Shown here piece by piece: positions 45,478-54,597 of a DNA stretch of 64,000 nt (positions are counted from its first letter, which is position 1; each line of letters opens with the position of its first letter). The stretch is from Solibacillus faecavium (GTDB lineage Bacteria; Bacillota; Bacilli; Bacillales_A; Planococcaceae): positions 310,001 through 374,000 of the forward strand of contig NZ_JACSPZ010000001.1 in NCBI RefSeq assembly GCF_014836905.1, in the 5' to 3' direction. Both the position numbers and the translations under genes were made by a program. The notes under the pieces were generated by a model. That model saw only the letters and a program-made list of their open reading frames with translations. It was not told the origin of the DNA and ran no database searches.

Positions 45478-45619
45478 GTTGATTTCCATTTCGGCGGACG
45501 CTTTCCGCGGGCACGGCCTTACACGAACGTCTCAGGCGACGGTGCTCCTGACGCTACGCTTTCGTCGCAAAATAAATTTTGCTCTTCCCGCTGGAGTCGC
45601 CACCTCCATTCCAATCAAC
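45478..45619. repeat. GC-rich 142-bp inverted-repeat element between khpA and rimM
   Basis: The segment is far richer in G and C than its neighbours. It is bounded by GTTGATT (45478-45484) and AATCAAC (45613-45619), with extended imperfect terminal inversion that includes GGCGGACGC-like and CCCGCTGGAGTCGCC-like sequences near the two ends. Inside are GCGACG/CGTCGC (45536-45541, 45563-45568) and the palindrome GCAAAAT-AA-ATTTTGC (45567-45582). No long open frame is present. From memory, similar sequences are dispersed in other Bacillales genomes; I could not search. Confidence 0.65.
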
Positions 45620-45663
45620 TAGTTGTAATTGTTCAATAAAATATTGCTGATTGAATTATCATA

Positions 45664-45703
45664 ACAAAAAAAGAAGGGTTAGCAAAATGCCACCCTTCTT
45701 TTA
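45664..45703 (-). terminator. Rho-independent terminator after khpA
   Basis: A strong imperfect stem (AAAGAAGGGT with ACCCTTCTTT, extended by GC pairs around a short AT loop) ends in a seven-T run on the minus strand. It starts at the khpA stop and separates khpA from the rimM unit. Confidence 0.85.
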
Positions 45704-45937
45704 TTAATCCAATATATCGACATACGTCTTTTTCTTCTGGTGGCCGCCCGCTGCTGAGTACACAATCGTACGAATTGCCTTCGCAACACGTCCTTGCTTG
45801 CCTATTACTTTCCCTCGATCCTCTGGATGAACAAAAAGCTTATAAACAACTCGATTTGAAGTTTCGTCCGTCTCAATACGAACGTCTTCAGGATAATCGA
45901 CTAATGGTTTAACAATTGCTTCAATCAGCTGCTGCAT
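45704..45937 (-). CDS. khpA: KH-domain RNA-binding protein KhpA (YlqC)
   Basis: KhpA is a small KH-domain protein that binds RNA, often with KhpB. The 77-residue product is a single KH domain with the GxxG loop in GKVIGKQGRVAKAIRTIV. Position after rpsP is as in B. subtilis. In that species ylqD lies between it and rimM; here a terminator and a GC-rich repeat occupy that space. Confidence 0.96.
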   Translation of the reverse strand: MQQLIEAIVKPLVDYPEDVRIETDETSNRVVYKLFVHPEDRGKVIGKQGRVAKAIRTIVYSAAGGHQKKKTYVDILD

Positions 45938-45964
45938 AATGCCACCTCCGAATTAATCATTGAA

Positions 45965-46237
45965 TTATTTGCTGTATTTAGCGTTATGGAATTTCTCCAT
46001 GATACCTTGTTCTGAGAACAGGTTACGTACAGTATCAGATGGTTTTGCACCATCAGCTAACCATTTAAGAGCTTTCTCTTCATCGATTTGTACTGTAGCT
46101 GGAACTGTAAGTGGGTTGTAAGTACCTACTGTTTCGATTTGACGACCGTCACGTGGTGAACGAGCGTCTGCAACTACGATACGATAGAAAGGAGATTTTT
46201 TAGCTCCCATACGTTTTAAGCGAATTTTAACTGCCAT
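45965..46237 (-). CDS. rpsP: 30S ribosomal protein S16
   Basis: S16 is a structural 30S protein needed for assembly. The 90-residue protein starts [26 protein letters not shown], and continues [16 protein letters not shown] and [18 protein letters not shown]. The ATG at 46237 follows GGAGGTG by 11 bases; eleven residues of the longer frame are non-conserved. It stands between ffh and khpA. Confidence 0.98.
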   Translation of the reverse strand: MAVKIRLKRMGAKKSPFYRIVVADARSPRDGRQIETVGTYNPLTVPATVQIDEEKALKWLADGAKPSDTVRNLFSEQGIMEKFHNAKYSK

Positions 46238-46276
46238 TTTATATAGCACCTCCGAATAAGTTTCACACAAGATATT

Positions 46277-46305
46277 ATATTATCAATGTCTTAGTGGTTT
46301 GTAAA
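46277..46305 (-). promoter_or_regulatory. Possible promoter of rpsP
   Basis: The minus strand has TTTACA (46305-46300), a 17-base spacer and TAATAT; a perfect TATAAT overlaps three bases further on. It lies in the 94-base ffh-rpsP gap, with a start near 46270. Confidence 0.4.
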
Positions 46306-46331
46306 GTGTTTTTTCTTAACACCCTATTTTT

Positions 46332-47690
46332 TTATTTAAATAACGAATCTAAACCAGGCATTTTCATCTTTTTCTTACCTTTACCCTGCGTCATACCTGT
46401 CATTTGTTTCATCATTTTTTTCATATCTTCAAACTGCTTCAATAAGCGGTTTACTTCTTGAATTGTCGTCCCTGAACCAGTTGCGATACGTTTTTTGCGG
46501 CTCGCCGAAATAATTTCAGGGTTTGTCTTTTCTTTTGGTGTCATCGAATAAATAATCGCTTCAATGCGCCCCATTTGCTTTTCATCGACTTTGACATTAT
46601 CTAAGCCCTTCATTTTGTTCGCACCTGGAATCATTTTTAGTAATTCATCCAGCGGTCCCATTTTTTTCACGGCTTGAAGCTGCTCAATAAAGTCGTCAAA
46701 CGTGAATGATTGCGTCATAAACTTTTCTTCAAGTTCTTTCGCTTTTTCCATATCAACGTTCGCCTGTGCTTTTTCAATGAGTGATAACACGTCACCCATA
46801 CCTAGAATACGTGATGCCATGCGTTCTGGATGGAATGGCTCCAATGCATCCATTTTTTCGCCCATACCAACAAATTTGATCGGCTTTTCAGTAACGGCAC
46901 GGATTGATAAAGCCGCACCACCACGTGTATCCCCATCTAATTTTGTTAAAACAACGCCCGTAATGCCGACTGCTTCATTAAAGTTTTGCGCAACATTTAC
47001 CGCATCTTGACCTGTCATCGCATCTACAACTAAAAATACTTCGTCCGGCTCTTTTAATCCGCGAATGTCTTTCAGTTCCTGCATCAGCTCTTCATCAATA
47101 TGGAGACGACCAGCTGTATCGATTAATACAACATCATGATGCTCTTCTTTTGCATGTTCAATCGCTTGACGTGCAATTTCAACTGGAGAGACATCTGTAC
47201 CAAGTGAGAACACTGGTAAAGATAGCTGTTTCCCTATTGTCTGTAATTGCTGAACAGCGGCTGGACGGTATACATCCGCTGCTACTAATAGTGGTTTTTT
47301 ATTGTATTTTTTACGTAATACATTTGCCAATTTACCTGTAGTCGTCGTTTTACCGGCACCTTGTAACCCCACCATCATAATGACTGTTGGGGGACGGTTG
47401 CTAAATTTAATAGGGCTTTGTTCTCCACCCATTAAGTTCTTCAATTCATCCTGTACAATTTTAATGACTTGCTGACCAGGCGTTAATGACTTCATAACGT
47501 CGACGCCTACCGCACGCTCACTAACCTTTTTAACGAACTCTTTTACTACTTTTAAGTTTACGTCCGCTTCGATTAAGGCAAATCGGACTTCACGCATCAT
47601 TTCTTTAACGTCTTGTTCCGTAACTTTCCCTTTACCTTTAATCTTTTGGATCGTACCTTGGAGTCGCTCTGCTAAACCTTCAAAAGCCAA
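46332..47690 (-). CDS. ffh: Signal recognition particle protein Ffh
   Basis: Ffh is the SRP54 GTPase that delivers membrane and secreted proteins to FtsY. The 452-residue protein has the N domain, the G domain (GLQGAGKTTTTGKLA, DTAGRLHID, TKLDGDTRGGAAL) and the methionine-rich M domain with GPLDELLKMIPGANKMKGLD and a Lys/Met-rich tail. Length is typical. It follows ylxM, a known Ffh accessory gene, by 12 bases. Confidence 0.99.
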   Translation of the reverse strand: MAFEGLAERLQGTIQKIKGKGKVTEQDVKEMMREVRFALIEADVNLKVVKEFVKKVSERAVGVDVMKSLTPGQQVIKIVQDELKNLMGGEQSPIKFSNRPPTVIMMVGLQGAGKTTTTGKLANVLRKKYNKKPLLVAADVYRPAAVQQLQTIGKQLSLPVFSLGTDVSPVEIARQAIEHAKEEHHDVVLIDTAGRLHIDEELMQELKDIRGLKEPDEVFLVVDAMTGQDAVNVAQNFNEAVGITGVVLTKLDGDTRGGAALSIRAVTEKPIKFVGMGEKMDALEPFHPERMASRILGMGDVLSLIEKAQANVDMEKAKELEEKFMTQSFTFDDFIEQLQAVKKMGPLDELLKMIPGANKMKGLDNVKVDEKQMGRIEAIIYSMTPKEKTNPEIISASRKKRIATGSGTTIQEVNRLLKQFEDMKKMMKQMTGMTQGKGKKKMKMPGLDSLFK

Positions 47691-47702
47691 CTCGTTCGCC
47701 TC

Positions 47703-48038
47703 CTAATCCGATTCCTTTAATTGTTCAACCAATGCCAGTTTCGCTTCTATTGTAGAAGCCTCATCTTGTATCGCATCCGTCAATTGTTTTAGCACTTGTT
47801 GACGTTGTTGAAACTTTTCGAATAAATTTAATTTATCTTCATATTCTTCAAGCATCGCCTCAGTACGGCGAATATTATCATAAACAGCCTGGCGTGAAAT
47901 ATTATAACTTTCGGCGATTTCTCCTAACGAGTGATCGTCTAAGTAATAAAGTTCCATATAGCTGCGCTGTTTGTCAGTTAATAATGCTTGATAAAAGTCG
48001 AAGAGAAAGTTCATGCGTGTTGTTTTTTCAAGTAGCAT
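47703..48038 (-). CDS. ylxM: YlxM-type SRP-associated HTH protein
   Basis: YlxM proteins are small helix-turn-helix factors encoded before ffh; streptococcal and Bacillus members act with the SRP system. The 111-residue protein has the typical [21 protein letters not shown] start, then [30 protein letters not shown] and a charged helix. I chose the ATG at 48038, with GGAGAG about 7 bases upstream. A sigma-A promoter precedes it, so ylxM-ffh forms a new unit after ftsY. Confidence 0.94.
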   Translation of the reverse strand: MLLEKTTRMNFLFDFYQALLTDKQRSYMELYYLDDHSLGEIAESYNISRQAVYDNIRRTEAMLEEYEDKLNLFEKFQQRQQVLKQLTDAIQDEASTIEAKLALVEQLKESD

Positions 48039-48070
48039 TTTTATCTCTCCAATCATAATTTGTCTATCTT

Positions 48071-48099
48071 ATCATAATCTTGTGAGCACTTACTGTCAA
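48071..48099 (-). promoter_or_regulatory. Strong sigma-A promoter of ylxM-ffh
   Basis: The minus strand has TTGACA (48099-48094), exactly 17 bases, then TATGAT (48076-48071). The start would be near 48064, about 26 bases before ylxM. It follows the ftsY terminator. Confidence 0.8.
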
Positions 48100-48131
48100 G
48101 GTAATCTCCTTGTCCAAGAGATATGTTAACG

Positions 48132-48166
48132 GAAAAAACGAGCAACAAATTCCATCTGTTGCTCGC
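48132..48166 (-). terminator. Rho-independent terminator after ftsY
   Basis: A perfect 9-bp stem (CGAGCAACA/TGTTGCTCG) with a 9-base loop is followed by six T residues on the minus strand, just past the ftsY stop. Confidence 0.88.
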
Positions 48167-48172
48167 TTATAT

Positions 48173-49414
48173 TTAATCTTCTATTTTCTCTAGTTCTTTT
48201 TCCAGACCTTCAGCAAATAATCCATATACATAACGTTCTGCATCAAATGGCTGTAAGTCATCCATTTTTTCACCAAGACCAACGAATTTTACCGGAATAT
48301 GCAATTTATTACGAATAGCTAATACAATACCACCTTTAGCAGTACCATCCAATTTCGTTAACACAATGCCTGTAACATTCGTTACTTCTTTAAAAGTTTG
48401 TGCCTGTACAAGCGCGTTTTGACCTGTTGTTGCATCCAATGCCAATAGTACTTCATGAGGTGCATTTGGAATCTCGCGTGAAATGACACGGTGTACTTTT
48501 TGAAGTTCGTTCATCAAGTTCACTTTATTTTGCAAACGACCTGCTGTATCACAAATTAAAATATCAACACCGCGTTTTTTCGCTGCACGAATTGCATCAT
48601 ACATTACTGCTGCAGGATCAGAACCTTCTGATTGCGCAATTACTTCCACGCCAACACGTTCGCCCCACACTTGTAATTGATCAATTGCGCCCGCACGGAA
48701 TGTATCTCCCGCAGCAAGCATAACCGATTTACCTTCAGATTTCATACGATGCGCTAATTTACCAATTGTCGTTGTTTTACCAACGCCATTAACACCTACG
48801 AACAAAATAACCGTTAAATCGCCATCTTGCTGAATATTTAAGTCCGTTAAGTTTTCTTCTCCAGACTCATAAATTTCAACTAATTTCTCAGAAATAATAG
48901 ATTGAATACCGTTTGTATCTTTAATATTTTGACGCTGTACTTCGTAGCGCAACTTATCCATTAAATCCATAACCGTTTCAAAGCCTACGTCTGCCTGTAG
49001 TAGTAATTCCTCAAGTTCTTCAAAGAAATCTTCGTCAACTTTACGGTAACGGGCTACTAAATCATTCACTTTGGAAGTAAATGAATTACGCGTCTTTTCC
49101 AAACCGGCTTTGAATTTTTGTGTTATGGACCATGCGGAAGGTTTCTTTTCTTCCACTTGCTCCTCAACAACTACTAACGCTGTATCATTATCGCTCAGTT
49201 CCGGTTCTTCCTGAGGAGTCGATTCTTCTTGATTTGAAGCTTCTACTTCAACCGCTTCTTGTTCCACGGAGTTTTGAACTGCCGTTTCTTCAATTAATTC
49301 AGGTTCGGGCTTATCAGCCGGTTGCTGTTCATCAAGCTCTGGTTGGTCAACTTTTTGTTCCAGTTCCTCGTTGCCGCCAGTTAGCTTTTCTTTTAGTCGT
49401 TTAAAAAAGCTCAT
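48173..49414 (-). CDS. ftsY: Signal recognition particle receptor FtsY
   Basis: FtsY is the membrane-associated SRP receptor GTPase. The 413-residue protein has a long acidic N-terminal region (about residues 15-90, rich in Glu, Gln and Pro) and an NG domain. The latter contains [15 protein letters not shown] (G1), [10 protein letters not shown] (G3), and [10 protein letters not shown] (G4). The acidic N-terminal part is longer than in B. subtilis FtsY. It follows smc by 13 bases. Confidence 0.98.
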   Translation of the reverse strand: MSFFKRLKEKLTGGNEELEQKVDQPELDEQQPADKPEPELIEETAVQNSVEQEAVEVEASNQEESTPQEEPELSDNDTALVVVEEQVEEKKPSAWSITQKFKAGLEKTRNSFTSKVNDLVARYRKVDEDFFEELEELLLQADVGFETVMDLMDKLRYEVQRQNIKDTNGIQSIISEKLVEIYESGEENLTDLNIQQDGDLTVILFVGVNGVGKTTTIGKLAHRMKSEGKSVMLAAGDTFRAGAIDQLQVWGERVGVEVIAQSEGSDPAAVMYDAIRAAKKRGVDILICDTAGRLQNKVNLMNELQKVHRVISREIPNAPHEVLLALDATTGQNALVQAQTFKEVTNVTGIVLTKLDGTAKGGIVLAIRNKLHIPVKFVGLGEKMDDLQPFDAERYVYGLFAEGLEKELEKIED

Positions 49415-49427
49415 TTATGACACTCCC

Positions 49428-52400
49428 TTACATTACTAATTCCGTTTGTTCTTCCAGTTTTACCGAAACAAGCTTCGACACACCTGATTCCTGCATTGTA
49501 ATACCATATAGAACATCCGCACCTTCCATCGTACCTTTACGGTGAGTAATGACGATAAATTGTGTATGCTCACTATATTTACGTAAATAATCGCTATATC
49601 GGGCTACATTCGATTCGTCCAATGCCGCCTCAACCTCATCCAAAATACAGAATGGAACAGGCCGCGTATTTAATATAGCAAATAATAAAGCAATGGCTGT
49701 CAATGCACGTTCACCACCTGAGAGCAAACTTAAGCTCTGCAGTTTTTTACCTGGTGGTTGAGCAATAATTTCAATGCCTGTCTCTAGCATATTATTTGGA
49801 TCCACCAACACTAAATCTGCTGTACCGCCTCCAAATAATTCCCTGAATGAAATAACGAATTGCTGACGAATTTGCCTAAATGTGTCGCTAAACCGTTCCG
49901 TCATTTCTTCATCCATCTCACCAATCGCTTTGTGGAGCGTATCTTTTGCAGAGACTAAATCTTCTCGTTGTTCACTTAAAAATGTATAACGTTCCTGCAC
50001 ACGATCATACTCTTCGATTGCTGACAAGTTAACTGGACCGAGTTCCTCGATCGATTGTTTTAACAGTTTTACTTTACGGCGTACATCTTCTTCGTTCTCT
50101 ATATCAATTACTTCGTCCTGAGCAGTCAAGAAGTCCAGCTCATACTGTTCAAGTAGCTGCTCTTGTAAATTATTCATTTCAAATTCAGTACGACTGCGCT
50201 TTAATTCTAACGATCGCAATGCATCCACATAACTTTTATGTACACGCTGAATTTCCTGTAAATGAATTTCATTTTCCGTAATTTGTTCGTGTAGAACGGA
50301 ACGAGTTGTACGGTTTTTTTGAATAATATCTGTTAATGCATCCTTTTTCGTCACCCATTGAATAATCGTTTGTGCCAACTCATCTGCAGAAGGACCGTTT
50401 AACCCATCTTCAGATTCGATCCACTCTATTTCCTGGGAAATTTTTTCGACCGTATTTTGTGCTTTCGCTAAGTTAAGCTCAATTCCTGCAATGGATGCCT
50501 GTACTTGTGTTAACTGTTCTTGTGCAACTGCAAGTTCTGATCGTTGGACTGCCAACTGTTCACGCAATACATCTTTTTGCGTTTCACTTTGAGTTTTAGC
50601 GAGTGTGAGTTCATCAACCGTTTGCTGTATTTCCTGCAATTCTTCGCTCAATTCTGCTAATCGTTTTTGTGCAATTTTTTGCTCAACACTTAACGATTGC
50701 TTCCTTGTAGAAACGGATGATTGCTCCGATTGTGTAATCGTAGCAGTCGTTTGCAAACTTTTTACAATCATATCCAACTCTAAAAGCTTTGCTCGATGAA
50801 TCTGCTCTTGCTCCCGCATCGCCTCACCTTGCAGCTTCAACTCTTCCAATGCATGACGCATTTCGGCAATTTGTTCTTTTTTCTTTGCTACTGTCTGCTC
50901 GGCAGATCGGATTGTTGCTTCCATTCCCTCTAATGTAGCGACAAGTTTATCAAGCTCGGCTTTCCGTGAAAATAGTGAGCTTTGTTGCTTTAAAGCACCA
51001 CCTGTCAACGAACCACCTGCATTGACGATATCCCCTTCAAGAGTGACAACACGGTATTTAAAGCCACATAAACGAGCTATTTGACTCGCGCCTTCTAATG
51101 AAGAGGCTACAAGTACATTACCTAAAAGATTTTCAATTATTGTCGTATTTTCCTGCGCATAGCTAACAAGCTCATATCCTAATGCAATATAAGCCGGGTG
51201 TGATTGAATATCACTCAGTTGTTGTGCATTAATTTTTCGGGAACGCATAACTGTTTTCGGTAGAAATGTTGCACGTCCTGCCCGCTTTTGCTTTAGCCAG
51301 CTTATTGCCTTTTGAGCATGTTGTTCGTTTACTGTAACAATATGCTGAGATGCTGCACCTAATGCGGTTTCAATTGCTTGAGAATACTTTGCTTCAACTT
51401 GAATTAGTTCTGCTACAGCGCCTTCAATACCATGCAGTTCCCCGCGATCCCGCGCTAACAACACTTCCTTAACGCCATGGAAAAATCCGGAGAAGTCAGC
51501 CTCTAATTCGGCTAATGTTTCTTTTCGTGCCTTTAATTGCTGATGGTGTTGATACGCTTTATATAATAGTGCCTGCTTTTCATCTAAATCGGACGAAGCT
51601 GTTTTTAATTGTGCTTGCATGACATCAAATTGGCTAAGTTGCTCTTTAACAGATAGTGACGTCTGCTGAAGTGCCTGCTCTGTCGTTTCCTTTGCCAATA
51701 GGGCTTCCGTCAGATCTTTTTGGACTTCCGAAGAACGACCTGTCATTCGTTCAACAGATGCTTGCTCTTGTGTTAATTGTTGCTCAATATGCTTTAATTC
51801 GTTTTTAACTGTTGCCTCTTCATTAAGCAAATTGATATACGTATTTTTTGCTTCTTCAATTTCTTGCTCAATTTCAGACGCTGAACGTGTCAATGCCTGA
51901 TCGACTTGTTTCAGGGTAGAGCGAATTTGCGAAACTATTTTTTGTTTTTCAGTAAATTGCTGATGTTTTTCCAGTTTTGCCTGTTCCAACTCAATAACAG
52001 TGTTCGATGCTTCTGTTAAAGTTTCACGCAATTGTTGCGCTTGCTTTTCGGCATTGGAGCGCTTTTCATTAAAGAGCGCTTTTCGTCCTTCCCATCGTTC
52101 TACTTCCGCACTGGCTTCAACAAGCTGTTCTTGGGAACTATCCAATACATCATCAATTGCTTTTAACTCATTACGCATTTTACGCAACTGTTGCTCAACT
52201 TTTGATATTTCGATTGCATGTTCCTTCTCGGACGTATTTAACTTTTGCTGTTCTTGATTGTAATTTTGCAATGTATTTTCAAATGCACTGATATCATGCA
52301 CCATTAATGCAATATCAAAGTCTTTTAATTCCTCTGTCATTCGAACATAATCTTTTGCGCTCGATGCTTGAATTTTTAACGGTTCCAGACGCTGATCAAT

Positions 52401-52991
52401 TTCATGCAGAATATCCAGAACACGATTTAAATTCTCATCCGTTTCAACAAGCTTATGCTCCGCTTTTTTCTTGCGTTGTTTGTACTTCAGTACACCAGCT
52501 GCTTCTTCAAAAATACTGCGGCGATCATCGGGACGACTGTTTAAAATTTCATCAACGCGTCCTTGCGAAATAATAGAAAAAGCTTCTTTTCCAAGCCCTG
52601 AATCCATAAACAGGTCCGTTATATCCTTTAGGCGGCATTGCTGATTATTAAGCAGATATTCACTCTCACCCGAACGGTATACACGTCTTGTTACGCTAAC
52701 TTCAGTGTATGGTATCGCTACTTGCTGATCCGTATTATCCAGTACAAGTGTTACTTCTGCAAAATTCAATGCTTTACGTGATTCGCTTCCTGCAAAAATA
52801 ACATCTTCCATTTTAGCACCACGTAAACTTTTAACAGACTGTTCACCTAAAACCCAGCGAACAGCATCTGTTACATTACTTTTCCCACTACCATTTGGTC
52901 CTACAACTGCTGTAACACCCGGAACAAAATCAATTCCGATTCGCTCGGCAAAAGATTTAAAACCTATTACTTCGAGTCTCTTAAGGAACAT
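49428..52991 (-). CDS. smc: Chromosome condensation protein SMC
   Basis: SMC is the core ATPase of the chromosome-compacting complex with ScpA and ScpB. The 1187-residue protein has Walker A GPNGSGKSN (Lys37) in an N-terminal head and two long antiparallel coiled coils (about 170-500 and 670-1010). The hinge lies at about 515-640 (LRDGE-like GIEGAVAELIQVEA to GNVLVASSLEGA). The C-terminal head shows LSGGERALTAIALLFA (signature) and FCILDEVEAALDESN (Walker B). Length is normal. It lies one base after rnc. Confidence 0.99.
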   Translation of the reverse strand: MFLKRLEVIGFKSFAERIGIDFVPGVTAVVGPNGSGKSNVTDAVRWVLGEQSVKSLRGAKMEDVIFAGSESRKALNFAEVTLVLDNTDQQVAIPYTEVSVTRRVYRSGESEYLLNNQQCRLKDITDLFMDSGLGKEAFSIISQGRVDEILNSRPDDRRSIFEEAAGVLKYKQRKKKAEHKLVETDENLNRVLDILHEIDQRLEPLKIQASSAKDYVRMTEELKDFDIALMVHDISAFENTLQNYNQEQQKLNTSEKEHAIEISKVEQQLRKMRNELKAIDDVLDSSQEQLVEASAEVERWEGRKALFNEKRSNAEKQAQQLRETLTEASNTVIELEQAKLEKHQQFTEKQKIVSQIRSTLKQVDQALTRSASEIEQEIEEAKNTYINLLNEEATVKNELKHIEQQLTQEQASVERMTGRSSEVQKDLTEALLAKETTEQALQQTSLSVKEQLSQFDVMQAQLKTASSDLDEKQALLYKAYQHHQQLKARKETLAELEADFSGFFHGVKEVLLARDRGELHGIEGAVAELIQVEAKYSQAIETALGAASQHIVTVNEQHAQKAISWLKQKRAGRATFLPKTVMRSRKINAQQLSDIQSHPAYIALGYELVSYAQENTTIIENLLGNVLVASSLEGASQIARLCGFKYRVVTLEGDIVNAGGSLTGGALKQQSSLFSRKAELDKLVATLEGMEATIRSAEQTVAKKKEQIAEMRHALEELKLQGEAMREQEQIHRAKLLELDMIVKSLQTTATITQSEQSSVSTRKQSLSVEQKIAQKRLAELSEELQEIQQTVDELTLAKTQSETQKDVLREQLAVQRSELAVAQEQLTQVQASIAGIELNLAKAQNTVEKISQEIEWIESEDGLNGPSADELAQTIIQWVTKKDALTDIIQKNRTTRSVLHEQITENEIHLQEIQRVHKSYVDALRSLELKRSRTEFEMNNLQEQLLEQYELDFLTAQDEVIDIENEEDVRRKVKLLKQSIEELGPVNLSAIEEYDRVQERYTFLSEQREDLVSAKDTLHKAIGEMDEEMTERFSDTFRQIRQQFVISFRELFGGGTADLVLVDPNNMLETGIEIIAQPPGKKLQSLSLLSGGERALTAIALLFAILNTRPVPFCILDEVEAALDESNVARYSDYLRKYSEHTQFIVITHRKGTMEGADVLYGITMQESGVSKLVSVKLEEQTELVM

Positions 52992-52992
52992 G

Positions 52993-53754
52993 TTATTCCC
53001 CCTCTTGCTTTGACTGCTTAAGCATTAGCATGGCACTTTGCGCCGCTTGCTGCTCAGCCTCTTTCTTTGATTTTCCACGGCCAATACCTAATTCGTCATC
53101 ATTTAGCAGCACACGAGAAACAAACGTTCTATTGTGTGCCGGACCTTTTTCATCAACAATTTCGTAGTATAAAAGACCGTTATTTGTTTGCTGTATAATT
53201 TCTTGCAATTGACTTTTAAAATCCATCACATGCGAAAAAGCACCGACTTCAACTTTAGGGAATACGATACGCTCTAAAAAGGCGACAACTACATCTAAGC
53301 CTTGATCTAAATAAAGGGCACCAATAAATGATTCAAATACGTCAGCAAGTAGTGCTGGACGTTCACGACCACCAGTTAGCTCTTCCCCTTTACCTAATAA
53401 AACATATTGTCCAAAATCAAGTTCATTCGCAAATACAACGAGCGATGGCTCACATACAATTGATGCACGTAATTTAGTAAGCTCACCTTCACTCATATTT
53501 GGGAATTTTTCAAATAAATATTTGGATACAGATAATTCTAGTACAGCGTCCCCTAAAAATTCTAATCGTTCGTTGTCCGTAAATAATTTGCGGCGATGCT
53601 CATTCACATAGGATGAATGCGTAAAAGCTTGATATAATAAAGCTTTATTTTGAAAATGAATATTCATTTCGTCTTGGAAAATTTGGAATTGTGATTTTAC
53701 TTTATCAGGGAGTACACCAGGTTTGTGGTTGTTCCCTTTTCTTCTTTGGGTCAT
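52993..53754 (-). CDS. rnc: Ribonuclease III
   Basis: RNase III cuts double-stranded RNA in rRNA and mRNA processing. The 253-residue protein has the catalytic signature [21 protein letters not shown] and the second active-site block [20 protein letters not shown]-terminal double-stranded RNA-binding domain (about 180-248) shows [20 protein letters not shown]. Length is typical. The start follows a 569-base gap; smc follows after one base. Confidence 0.98.
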   Translation of the reverse strand: MTQRRKGNNHKPGVLPDKVKSQFQIFQDEMNIHFQNKALLYQAFTHSSYVNEHRRKLFTDNERLEFLGDAVLELSVSKYLFEKFPNMSEGELTKLRASIVCEPSLVVFANELDFGQYVLLGKGEELTGGRERPALLADVFESFIGALYLDQGLDVVVAFLERIVFPKVEVGAFSHVMDFKSQLQEIIQQTNNGLLYYEIVDEKGPAHNRTFVSRVLLNDDELGIGRGKSKKEAEQQAAQSAMLMLKQSKQEGE

Positions 53755-53993
53755 AGAGTTTCTGCCTTCCTATTAGTTTCTCACGTTTAGTTTACCTTGT
53801 TATATAGTATTGTGCAAAGGGTATCAGCCAAAATAGTTCCGAAATCCTTTTTATTTTGTTTATCCAATAAAATCTTGCAATTCCCCTGAAAAATCAGTTA
53901 ATTACCCCCTTCCTGAATTTTGGTTGGATGGGGAAGTAAAATAAGTGGTTCATACTATAAGTGGGGGAGAGAGATTGAATTGCGGAAGGAGAT

Positions 53994-54251
53994 AAATAAC
54001 GGAATGAATTCCCCTTATTTCGAAAATAAAATAAAAAGCAGCAAAAATAAGGGAAGTAATTTCCGTTATTGATCAAAAAAACATAAAATTTCACGATTTT
54101 ATTTAAATAACGGTAAAACGTTCCCTGATTTATCCTAAAAATGGACTACATCATTCAAATAACGGTAAAAATCTCCCCTTATTTTAGGAGGGCACTGAAA
54201 ACTTATATTTTGCTGCGAGACTAATTCCAAATAAGCAACATTCCTCCGTTT
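53994..54251. repeat. Cluster of five roughly 27-bp imperfect palindromic repeats
   Basis: Copies occur at 53994-54020, 54045-54070 (inverted), 54105-54131, 54157-54184 and 54229-54251 (inverted, partial). The shared form is AAATAACGG, about eight variable A/T-rich bases, then TCCCCTTATTT; each copy can fold on itself. Similar units occur at 61901-61923 and 61938-61965. Spacing is irregular, unlike a CRISPR array. Confidence 0.7.
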
Positions 54252-54266
54252 ATCTCCCCAATACGT

Positions 54267-54308
54267 AAAAGGGCTGTATTAAAGTCAAATCGACTTTTAA
54301 TACAGCCC
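54267..54308 (-). terminator. Rho-independent terminator after acpP
   Basis: A 16-bp stem (GGGCTGTATTAAAGTC and its complement, one bulged base) with a 5-base loop ends in TTTT on the minus strand, about 15 bases past the acpP stop. It closes the fatty-acid operon. Confidence 0.88.
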
Positions 54309-54323
54309 CAATAATTCTATGAA

Positions 54324-54560
54324 TTAGCTAATTTTGCTTTCGATGTATGAAATTGCATTACCAACTGTAGCAATTTTTTCAGCATCTTCATCAGAAATTT
54401 CCATATCGAACTCATCTTCAAGTTCCATTACTAACTCAACAACATCTAATGAATCTGCACCTAAATCCTCACGGAATGATGCTTCTAATTTCACTTCGCT
54501 TTCGTCAACGCCTAAACGGTCAACGATAACTTTTGAAACACGCTCAAATACTGTAGACAA
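54324..54560 (-). CDS. acpP: Acyl carrier protein
   Basis: ACP carries growing acyl chains on phosphopantetheine during fatty-acid synthesis. The 78-residue protein has the DSL modification site (Ser37 in [18 protein letters not shown]) and the acidic helix [20 protein letters not shown] chose the TTG at 54560 because GGGGAGG lies 8 bases upstream; the GTG at 54569 touches that site and is too close. The TTG form also matches the usual ACP length. Confidence 0.96.
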   Translation of the reverse strand: MSTVFERVSKVIVDRLGVDESEVKLEASFREDLGADSLDVVELVMELEDEFDMEISDEDAEKIATVGNAISYIESKIS

Positions 54561-54597
54561 ATCAGTCACCTCCCCTCAAGAATTTTAATAAACCATT

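Larger units (their letters stand above)
53755..54323. other. 569-base rnc-acpP intergenic region
   Basis: No gene is convincing here; the one short open frame (53894-54094 on the minus strand) has no ribosome site and spans repeats. The region holds five imperfect palindromic repeats (53994-54251), the acpP terminator at its far end, and weak promoter-like sequence near rnc (TTGGCT-17-TACTAT on the minus strand). Confidence 0.6.

Noticed and set aside
53894-54094. Minus-strand 66-codon frame in the rnc-acpP gap
   Set aside because: It spans two palindromic repeats, has no ribosome site, and its Phe/Tyr-rich product looks like translated AT-rich spacer.
53994-54251. CRISPR array
   Set aside because: The repeats are imperfect, change orientation, and have irregular spacing; no cas genes are present in the window.
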